Source: Acidimicrobiaceae bacterium
GTDB taxonomy: Bacteria; Actinomycetota; Acidimicrobiia; Acidimicrobiales; RAAP-2
Reading direction: 5' to 3'
Assembly: GCA_003153575.1 (NCBI GenBank)
Contig: PLZW01000001.1
Span: forward strand, 118,758-167,378
Length of the DNA: 48,621 bases
Part shown: positions 42,093-48,621 of the stretch, piece by piece
Position numbering within the stretch: the stretch's first letter is position 1
How the letters are laid out: every line of letters begins with the position of its first letter
Notes under the pieces: generated by a model
What the model saw: only the letters and a program-made list of their open reading frames with translations
Told to the model about the DNA's origin: nothing
Databases searched by the model: none
Position numbers and translations under genes: made by a program

Positions 42093-43445
42093 TCAAGCGG
42101 GTGGCGGCAACGTCAGGGTTGCGCTGTGGGCGCGGAAGAAGCCCAGGATGTCGGCGCCCGGGCCATTCGTGTTGGTGTCGGGGTTGTAGCCGACACCCGA
42201 GCCGACGGCGATGGCCCGGTGCTGGTGGTCGTGGGGCACGCACAGCTGTGTGACCCCGTCCGGATAGCTGGTCGGCTGGTCCGGATTTGCGCCGACGAAG
42301 GTGTTTCCCGCATCCAAGGTCCACACCAGCAGACCGAGATGGTGCGCCACCAGGTACGCGAACAACTGCGGCAGGACGGTCGGCGTGTCGGCCAGGCAGT
42401 CGCTACCGGTTGCGTAGTCACGGAACGCGTCCATGACCAGGGGGACGGTGGCCGAGGCGTCGCCGAAGGCCGTATCCCACTGCGCGGGTGTCTGGCTGTG
42501 GATCTTGAGGTTGGGCTCGAACCCGTAGGCGATGTTCCCTCCCGTGAGGAGGTGGGTCGTCACCTCGGTCAGGTCGTGGTCGTTCCCGTTGCCCTCGGCC
42601 ACGATCAGGTTGTCCGCCCCGGTGGCCCGGACGGCGTCCACCAGGGCCTGCATGCCGACGAACGTGTCGTCGACGCCGTTGACCGAAACCTGTCCGCCGT
42701 TGCGCCAGATGTTCCACAGCCAGTCCTGGCCCTGGTAGGGCAGGAGCTTCGGCTCGTTGTAGAGATCGAATACCACCCCGGGAGAGGAGGCGAAGTGCCG
42801 GGCCATGAACGTCCAGAAGTGCTCGGCCGATGCGGTCGGCAGGGGAGGACCGCTGAAGTCCTCCTCCTGCAGGGTGATGCTGACGACCATGCCGAGGTGG
42901 TTGGCGAGCTGCACCTCACTGTCGAGCGCGGCCAGGTACGCGGTGTCGTACGGCGACGACGAGAACAGGTGCTCCTGTGCCACCTGGAGACGGACGGCGT
43001 TGGCATGCCAGAACGAGGCGGCGGCCTCGATCTTGGCGCTGTCGGTGAGACCCGGGTCGGACGGGTGCTCACAGCTCAGATCCTGCATGGCCAGGCACTC
43101 GAGTACGAAGCCGTATGGGGCGAACCTTTGGCCGTCAGGAGCGAGGATGGCGGCGCCCGAGGTATGGAGACCCGTGGTGGCCACGCCGCTGCCCGGACCA
43201 ACGCTGCCCGGCGCCACTGGCGGTGCGGTGGTCGGCGGTGACGCCGTCGGCGCCGGAGACTGACTTGTCGTGCCGAGGAGCAGGTAGACCAGCCCGCCCG
43301 ACACGAGGGCCACGACCGCCACCAGGAGTACCGCCACCAGCGGGTGCGGCCCGGCCGGGCGGGATGAGCGGGACGCATCGGGGGCGCCGGACGATGGGGA
43401 GTCTGGTGAGCCGCCGCGGCTCGCACGGTGGCGCACGCTGCCCAT
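42093..43445 (-). CDS. GH5-like protein (2), nucleophile Glu replaced by Asp
   Basis: A 450-residue paralogue of the GH5-like hydrolases at 35908 and 43593. An N-terminal anchor helix (about 35-58) and a Pro/Thr linker precede the barrel. The acid/base is present (Glu231 in VFDLYNEPKLL), but the residue aligned with the nucleophile is Asp339 (VPLVMDAFRDY, versus MMEAF in both paralogues). This could weaken or abolish hydrolysis. The ATG at 43445 abuts GGGGGAGG with no spacer; GTG 43436 is a possible alternative with nine bases of spacing. The gene is leftward, 96 nt upstream of the giant phosphoesterase gene. Confidence 0.82.
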   Translation of the reverse strand: MGSVRHRASRGGSPDSPSSGAPDASRSSRPAGPHPLVAVLLVAVVALVSGGLVYLLLGTTSQSPAPTASPPTTAPPVAPGSVGPGSGVATTGLHTSGAAILAPDGQRFAPYGFVLECLAMQDLSCEHPSDPGLTDSAKIEAAASFWHANAVRLQVAQEHLFSSSPYDTAYLAALDSEVQLANHLGMVVSITLQEEDFSGPPLPTASAEHFWTFMARHFASSPGVVFDLYNEPKLLPYQGQDWLWNIWRNGGQVSVNGVDDTFVGMQALVDAVRATGADNLIVAEGNGNDHDLTEVTTHLLTGGNIAYGFEPNLKIHSQTPAQWDTAFGDASATVPLVMDAFRDYATGSDCLADTPTVLPQLFAYLVAHHLGLLVWTLDAGNTFVGANPDQPTSYPDGVTQLCVPHDHQHRAIAVGSGVGYNPDTNTNGPGADILGFFRAHSATLTLPPPA

Positions 43446-43524
43446 CCTCCCCCGTCGGACGCCCGAACCATCGTCACCGCACCGATGGCGGTACGGACTC
43501 CTCGATCGACCCGTGATCCACCCC

Positions 43525-43580
43525 GGGAATCGGCGTCAGGGAATCGGCGTCAGAGGATCGGCGTCGGGGGGTTTGGCGTC
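43525..43580. repeat. 14-bp tandem repeat x4 after the third GH5-like gene
   Basis: Units start at 43525, 43539, 43553 and 43567, consensus GGGAATCGGCGTCA. The first two are identical and the last is diverged. It lies just downstream (leftward) of the stop of the third GH5-like gene. Confidence 0.85.
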
Positions 43581-43592
43581 TAAAGGGTCTGG

Positions 43593-45080
43593 TCAGCCGA
43601 TGGGGGTGCTGTTGGCCGCGAACCAGTCGTGGATGGCCTGGCCGGGTCCGACGGTGTTGGGGGCCTGGGGGGCGGCGCAGTTGAGCGTCTGGGAGCCCTG
43701 GAAGGTGGTCGGTTGCTCCAGGTTGGTGCCGACGATCCCCTCGCCCGCATCGAGCGTGAAATAGATCATCCCCAGCCCGTTGGCCTGCAGGTAGTTGAGC
43801 AGCTGGGGGAACACGGTGGGTGAGTTCGGATCGCAGTCGACGGTCCCTGGGGTGCCGAGGAACGCCTCCATCATGATCGGATACGTCTGGGACGGGATGC
43901 CAAAGTTGGCGGCCCACTGCGCCTGGGTGTAGTTGGGCACGTTGCCCAGGAGCCGGAGCGAGTTCTCCGTGCCGTAGGCGATGTTCGGGCCGGTGAGCGC
44001 GTGCGTGGCGAGCCCGGACAGATCGTGGTCGCCGCCGGTGCCCTCGGCGATGACGATGTTGGTCGCCCCCGTCGCCCGGACCGTATTCACGACCGTCTGC
44101 ATGCCCACGTAGGTGCCGTTCGAGCCGTCCGTCGTACCCGTCACCGTGCCGCCGTTCTGCCAGATGCTCCAGAGCTGATCCTTCCCGCCCACGTCCAGGG
44201 CGGACAGCCTGGGCTCGTTGAAGAGGTCGAACATGACGAGCGGATCGGACTTGTACCGGTTGGCGATGAAGGTCCAGAAGGTGAGCGAGTGCGAGTCGGG
44301 CATGATCGAGCCGCCGAGGTGCTCGGTCTGCTGGGTGAGGATCGCCACCATGTTGAGGGAGTTCGCCTGCTGGATCTCACGGTCGAGCTGGGAGAGGTAC
44401 AGCGTGTTGACGGTGCCGTTGGGACCGCTGTACAGCTGCTCCCACGACACCTGGAACCGCACCGTGTTGGCGTGCCAGTACGTGGCGGCCTCGCTGATCT
44501 TCTGATAGAGGGTCGGCGATGCCGCGTTGCAGGGGAGGGCCGGCATCGGGGTACACCACTCGAGCACGAAGCCGTAGGGAACGTACCGCTGCCCATTTGG
44601 TTGCAGGATGCTGTTGCCCGACACGGTGAAGCTGCCGGACGTCGGGAGGGTGGTCGGTGGAGGCTGGCTCGGGAACGTGCCGATGGGCGCCTGGGCCCCG
44701 TTGGTGACGCTGCCCTGGTTGGGGACGCTGCCGTGGGTGACCGCCGCGGACCAGCCGTGAGTTGCCCGATGGGCCGCGCCCTGGGCAACCGCCGCGGACC
44801 TGCCGTGGGCTGCCCGATGGGCCGCGCCCTGGGCACGCGGCGTCGCGGTCGGGAAGAACCATCCGGCGGCGACCAGGGTGGTCACGATCATGGCCACGCC
44901 GATTGCTGCGAGACCCGTGGGGAGGTGCGGGTGCCAGCGCAGCGGCTCACCCCTGTCGACCTCCACCTGGCGGAGCGCAGTTGGCACGTCCCGCCCTGTC
45001 GTGACCGCACATGGACCATTCGTCTGCACGCGTCCAGGCGCGCCGCACTTTCGGCGGAAGTCGCCCATGAACAGCCCCAT
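43593..45080 (-). CDS. GH5-like glycoside hydrolase (3)
   Basis: A 495-residue paralogue with a cytoplasmic N-terminus, an anchor helix (about 57-75), then two copies of a 16-residue Ala/His-rich repeat (AQGAAHRAAHGRSAAV-like, 83-114) and the barrel. Catalytic residues are Glu289 in MFDLFNEPRLS and Glu405 in YPIMMEAFLGT. Cys pairs near 176-184 and 415 are shared with the paralogues and may form a disulfide. The start is uncertain (ATG 45080 or ATG 45068, no strong ribosome binding site). It heads the leftward GH5 group and is divergent from the PQQ/IPT gene. Confidence 0.82.
   Translation of the reverse strand: MGLFMGDFRRKCGAPGRVQTNGPCAVTTGRDVPTALRQVEVDRGEPLRWHPHLPTGLAAIGVAMIVTTLVAAGWFFPTATPRAQGAAHRAAHGRSAAVAQGAAHRATHGWSAAVTHGSVPNQGSVTNGAQAPIGTFPSQPPPTTLPTSGSFTVSGNSILQPNGQRYVPYGFVLEWCTPMPALPCNAASPTLYQKISEAATYWHANTVRFQVSWEQLYSGPNGTVNTLYLSQLDREIQQANSLNMVAILTQQTEHLGGSIMPDSHSLTFWTFIANRYKSDPLVMFDLFNEPRLSALDVGGKDQLWSIWQNGGTVTGTTDGSNGTYVGMQTVVNTVRATGATNIVIAEGTGGDHDLSGLATHALTGPNIAYGTENSLRLLGNVPNYTQAQWAANFGIPSQTYPIMMEAFLGTPGTVDCDPNSPTVFPQLLNYLQANGLGMIYFTLDAGEGIVGTNLEQPTTFQGSQTLNCAAPQAPNTVGPGQAIHDWFAANSTPIG
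44740..44835. repeat. 48-bp tandem repeat x2 within the third GH5-like gene
   Basis: Two 48-bp units (starts 44740 and 44788) differing at a few bases, encoding the duplicated 16-residue Ala/His linker between membrane anchor and catalytic barrel. Confidence 0.9.
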
Positions 45081-45369
45081 TCCCTCGTCGACCTACTCCT
45101 TGGCGGTATCGGAGAGTTCCCGGTGGAACTGAAGCGATCTCTCACGCGGAGCGGTTCGTCCGTCCATGCGTGCCTCTATACCGGGGGTTGACCGGCCTAA
45201 TCGATAGTGCCACCAGGTTGTCGCCACCCTGCGTCGCCCATCTTGAGGTCCGGTGCGGACTCGGGAGGCTTGCGCCGCCCGCCCGAGACCACTGTCCGCG
45301 TTGGTTGGTTGACGCAACTCACTGGTGACCTCTAGGACAGAGCTAACGGTAGGTCAAAAAGGGGCGCAG
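45081..45369. other. 289-nt divergent intergenic region
   Basis: Lies between the leftward GH5 group and the rightward PQQ/IPT gene. TTGACG at 45305-45310 is a candidate -35, but no good -10 stands at 17-18 bp. No gene is supported. Confidence 0.45.
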
Positions 45370-47496
45370 ATGCAGGGGCAAAATATTTCTGGACAGCCGG
45401 CGCGCAGCGCCCGCCGGTCAAGGGTGCGCGAGTGGCGGGTGGGTGCGGCGCTGACGGTGCTTGTCATCACCGTGCCGACCGCCGTGGGGGCCCTGACAAC
45501 GGGGCCGGCCCAGGCCGTGTTGACCTCCCGGGCCACCACGACCTCCCGGGCCACCTCGACCCTCGAAGCCAGCTCGGATACACCGGCGATTCCAGACTGG
45601 TCGGAGTATCTGAACGGCCCGACCCACTCGTCGTACAGCCCGACGTCCACGGCCATCACGCCGACGAACATCGGGAACCTCACCGGCGTGTGGAACTGGC
45701 GGCCACCGTGGAAGGTCGGCGACCCGGGGTCTCCGGGCTTCTACGCCAGTCCTTCCGTCGCCGACGGCGTGGTGTACATCGCGGCCCGCAACGGGTGGAT
45801 GTACGCACTGAGTGAGTCGACCCGGACCGTCTTGTGGTCGCAGTATCTGGGGGTCGTGACCGCCACGACGTGCGGGGGCAGCGGGCCGATCTCGACGGCG
45901 TCGGTGGTGCCCGACCCGAGTACCGGGAAGCTGACGGTCTATGTGAACGCCCCCGACGGCTACTTCTATGCGTTCGACGCCGCCACCGGGGGTGTGGTCT
46001 GGCGGAGCGTGGTCGGGATCCCGTCGACGACGGTCAACGACTACTTCGCATGGGGCGCGCCGCTGGTGGCCAACGGCAAGGTGTACATCGGGATCGCCTC
46101 GCAGTGCGACCACCCGCTGGTGATGGCCGGCCTGCTGGCCTTCGACCAGGTCTCAGGCACCCGGCTGGCCTGGTGGCGCTCGATGTCCGGGACCCGCATC
46201 GGGGCGAGCATCTGGAGCGCCCCGATGGCGCTGCCGGACGGCACCATCATCACTGACGCCGGCAACGCACCGGCCAAGAACCAACCTCTCTACGCCGACT
46301 CGATCGTCCGGCTCGACGGGAGCACGCTGCACCTGCTCGACGCCTGGCAGATCCCCGTCTCCCAGCAGACGAACAACGCCGACTTCGGTGCGTCGCCCAC
46401 TCGATTCACCGCAGACCTCGCTGGCACGCCGACACCGATGATCGGGGTGTGCAACAAGAACGGCATCTACTACGGGTTCCGCCAGTCCGACCTGCACGAC
46501 GGTCCGGTGTGGGAGTACCGGATGGCCGGCGCCTATGGGGGCGGTTTCAACGGCCAGTGCGATGCCGCCGCCATCTGGGACGGCACCCACCTGATCGCGG
46601 GCGGAGGCAACACCACCATCATCAACGGCGTGACCTACGACGGGTCCGTACAGGCGCTGGATCCGACCACCGGCATCCCCGTGTGGTCGACGGGCCTGCC
46701 CGGCGAGATCATCGGGAGTCCGACCGAGGACGGGGCGGGCGTCGTCGCCGCCCAGGTCTTCTACTCCTCGACCAAGGCCAACGGGGTCTACTTCCTCGAT
46801 GCGTCAACCGGCGCGGTGGTCGGCCAGATCTCGACTCCGGGCACCGCGTACTTCGCCCAGCCCGTCTGGGAGGGAACCGACCTCCTCGTGGCAGCCGCCT
46901 CGGGCATCGGACTGACCGACTTCGAGGCGTTGACCCCTCCGACGCTTGGCTCCGTGGACCCCACGCTGCTGGCCGTCGGGACCCGGGTGAGCCTGTCGCT
47001 CACCGGCACCGGTTTCGAGCCGGGTGCCACCATCACGTTCTCGGGTCCGACGAGCGCTCCGACGGTGAATGCCAAAGCGCAGAACGTCTCGGTGACGCCC
47101 ACGTCGGCCACGGCCACGGTGACCCTTTCCAAGAGCGCCCCGACGGGCAGCTACACGTTGACGTTGACGAACCCCGACCACACCTCTGCGCACTGCACGG
47201 GCTGTGTCGCGGTCATCGCCGCCCCGAAACTGGCGAGCATCACCCCGTCGAGCGTTACCCGTGGGAGCGTGACGCCGGTCACGATGACGGGTACCGGGTT
47301 CGCCCCGGGGTTGACCTTCGTAGGTCCCAACGGGGTGATGTTCACCCAGGTGCAGTATGTGAGCCCCACCAGTGCGACGGCGGTCCTGGGTGTGAATCTG
47401 GCGGCCGCCACGGGGTCGGATCTCAGGATCACGGTGGTCAACGACCTGGCGGCCGGCGCCGGCCGGGACTCGGAGGCACTCCTGACGATCAGTTAG
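45370..47496 (+). CDS. Secreted PQQ-propeller protein with IPT/TIG domains
   Basis: A 708-residue exported protein. The signal region is RVGAALTVLVITVPTAVGAL, cleavage near QAV. A Thr/Ser linker leads to a PQQ-like beta-propeller (about 75-530; SPSVADGVVYIAARNGWMYAL, VPDPSTGKLTVYVNAPDGYFYAF), followed by two IPT/TIG Ig-like domains (about 535-620 and 625-700; LSLTGTGFEPGATITFSG and VTMTGTGFAPG). ATG 45370 is preceded by AAAAAGGGG and preferred over the frame opening at 45325. No PQQ-dehydrogenase catalytic motif is evident, so a structural or binding role is likelier. It shares propeller style with the C-terminus of the giant protein encoded at 37728. Confidence 0.83.
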   Translation: MQGQNISGQPARSARRSRVREWRVGAALTVLVITVPTAVGALTTGPAQAVLTSRATTTSRATSTLEASSDTPAIPDWSEYLNGPTHSSYSPTSTAITPTNIGNLTGVWNWRPPWKVGDPGSPGFYASPSVADGVVYIAARNGWMYALSESTRTVLWSQYLGVVTATTCGGSGPISTASVVPDPSTGKLTVYVNAPDGYFYAFDAATGGVVWRSVVGIPSTTVNDYFAWGAPLVANGKVYIGIASQCDHPLVMAGLLAFDQVSGTRLAWWRSMSGTRIGASIWSAPMALPDGTIITDAGNAPAKNQPLYADSIVRLDGSTLHLLDAWQIPVSQQTNNADFGASPTRFTADLAGTPTPMIGVCNKNGIYYGFRQSDLHDGPVWEYRMAGAYGGGFNGQCDAAAIWDGTHLIAGGGNTTIINGVTYDGSVQALDPTTGIPVWSTGLPGEIIGSPTEDGAGVVAAQVFYSSTKANGVYFLDASTGAVVGQISTPGTAYFAQPVWEGTDLLVAAASGIGLTDFEALTPPTLGSVDPTLLAVGTRVSLSLTGTGFEPGATITFSGPTSAPTVNAKAQNVSVTPTSATATVTLSKSAPTGSYTLTLTNPDHTSAHCTGCVAVIAAPKLASITPSSVTRGSVTPVTMTGTGFAPGLTFVGPNGVMFTQVQYVSPTSATAVLGVNLAAATGSDLRITVVNDLAAGAGRDSEALLTIS

Positions 47497-47640
47497 GCCG
47501 CCAGACCAGCCAGATCGATGCGACAGTCCGGGCGCGCTCCTGTCGGATGCGGGAAAAGTCTCCCGCCCCCACGGTCCCGGAGCGACACAACTGGACGACG
47601 TCACGGGGCGCCGTTCCCCACCGCGGTGACGCCACTGGGG

Positions 47641-47666
47641 CAATCGATCGCGGCAATCGATCGCGG
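47641..47666. repeat. 13-bp direct duplication
   Basis: CAATCGATCGCGG occurs twice in tandem, 26-51 nt upstream of the acyl-CoA dehydrogenase start. ATCGAT is also the core of the repeat at 10855-10920. Confidence 0.8.
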
Positions 47667-47692
47667 TGGACCATCCACTAGCCTCCACCCTC

Positions 47693-48621
47693 GTGGACTT
47701 CGACCTGTCGCCCGAGCTTGCTGCCCTGCAGGACTCCGTCCGTCGCCTCGCCCAGGACAGGATCAAGCCCCGTGCCCGCGAGATCGACACCACCGGCGAG
47801 TACCCCCAGGACATCTTCGACGCCTTCCGCGACGCCGACCTCCTCGGACTGTGTCTGCCCACCGAGCTCGGCGGTTCGGGTGCGGGCATCCTCGGCCTGA
47901 CCATCGCCATCGAGGAGGTGGCCAAGTACTCCAACACGGCGGCGCTGATGCTCCTCCTCACCAGACTGCCGACGGGCCCGATACTCATCGCCGGCAACGA
48001 GGAGCAGAAGCAACGGTACCTGCCCGGCATCGCCCGGGGCGAGGTGCGGTGCGGGTTCGGACTCTCCGAGTCACAGGCGGGCAGCGATGTCGCCGGGATG
48101 CGCACCCGGGCCGTGCCCGACACCCGACAGGGACACGACGGTGACTGGATCCTGAGCGGCACCAAGTGCTGGATGTCCGGTGTGGTCCAGGCCGACTGGT
48201 ACACGGTGTTCGCCAAGACCGGTGACCCGGACTCGCGGGCGCACGACTCCATCACCGGCTTCATCGTGGAGCGCGCCTGGGACGGGGTATCGGTCGGGAA
48301 CACCGACCGCAAGATGGGGGTGCGGGGCGTCGACACCGGCGAGCTCCTGCTCGATCGGGTCCATGTTCCCGCCGCCAACGTGATCGGTGAGGTCGGCGGG
48401 TTCCGCCTGGCCATGCTCGGCCTCAACGCCATGCGGCCCATCGTGGCCGCCCGGGGGATCGGCCTCGCCGAGGGTGCCCTGATGTACGCCACCGAGTACG
48501 TCAAGAGCCGGCAGGCCTTCGGTCACACCATCGCCGACTTCCAGGGAATCCAGTGGGAGATCGCCAAGGTGGCCGTGGACATCGAGGCGGCCCGCCTCCT
48601 CACCTACCGCTCGGCGTGGCT
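47693..48621 (+). CDS. Acyl-CoA dehydrogenase (3' end beyond window)
   Basis: Partial gene; about 309 residues are present of the usual 380-390. It starts VDFDLSPELAALQDSVRRLA, which matches the normal N-terminus of the family and supports GTG 47693 over GTG 47666. FAD-binding and substrate regions are clear: CGFGLSESQAGSDVAGM, WILSGTKCWMSG, KMGVRGVDTGELLLDRVHVP, and RQAFGHTIADFQGIQW. It should oxidise an acyl-CoA thioester at the alpha-beta bond, passing electrons to ETF. The catalytic Glu is normally in the C-terminal part and is not covered here. It is unrelated to the glycan genes and marks a change of context. Confidence 0.9.
   Translation, partial: MDFDLSPELAALQDSVRRLAQDRIKPRAREIDTTGEYPQDIFDAFRDADLLGLCLPTELGGSGAGILGLTIAIEEVAKYSNTAALMLLLTRLPTGPILIAGNEEQKQRYLPGIARGEVRCGFGLSESQAGSDVAGMRTRAVPDTRQGHDGDWILSGTKCWMSGVVQADWYTVFAKTGDPDSRAHDSITGFIVERAWDGVSVGNTDRKMGVRGVDTGELLLDRVHVPAANVIGEVGGFRLAMLGLNAMRPIVAARGIGLAEGALMYATEYVKSRQAFGHTIADFQGIQWEIAKVAVDIEAARLLTYRSAW

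Overview
The window looks like a chromosomal segment from a high-GC actinobacterium. Very high GC, frequent GTG/TTG starts, 4-nt start/stop overlaps and many large secreted repeat proteins carrying the motif GYWLVASDGGIFAFGDA suggest class Acidimicrobiia, but this is inferred from sequence style only. I saw no rRNA, tRNA, CRISPR array, insertion sequence or phage gene.

Region by region. (1) 0.1-10.4 kb is a surface-glycan block: a secreted GH39-like hydrolase, a GT2 glycosyltransferase, a GerMN/Gmad2 lipoprotein, a large polytopic membrane protein translationally coupled to two small membrane proteins, two adjacent PAPS-type sulfotransferases and a polyprenyl-phosphate-type GT2. (2) 11.0-17.7 kb holds a compact RiPP (lasso-like) locus: a small Cys protein, a possible 34-aa leader ORF, two LuxR-type regulators with degenerate receivers, an ABC-2 exporter pair, a PqqD-like recognition protein, a 45-aa precursor, a fused B1-B2 leader peptidase and an HPr-kinase-like peptide kinase. 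The asparagine-synthetase-like lasso cyclase is missing. (3) 17.9-28.5 kb mixes secreted repeat proteins (DUF4397-like plus GYW repeats; RCC1 propeller plus GYW repeats), two GH26-like hydrolases and four metabolic genes (AKR, two SDRs, a carboxymuconolactone-decarboxylase-family protein). (4) 28.7-35.8 kb holds an unusual sulfatase-like/HlyD-adaptor fusion with Thr at the nucleophile position, a processive GT2 polysaccharide synthase and a canonical CxPSR sulfatase. (5) 35.9-47.5 kb holds three paralogous GH5-like hydrolases, a 1422-aa PKD/phosphoesterase/PQQ-propeller protein and a PQQ/IPT protein. The window ends inside an acyl-CoA dehydrogenase gene.

How the genes may work together: sulfotransferases, sulfatase-type enzymes, glycosyltransferases, a synthase and at least six secreted glycosidases suggest making, decorating and trimming a possibly sulfated cell-surface polysaccharide. 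This is inferred from co-location. The RiPP locus is a self-contained unit with its own regulators and export. A window-wide oddity is the number of short tandem repeats (13-48 bp units) at gene ends, in linkers and just after stop codons.
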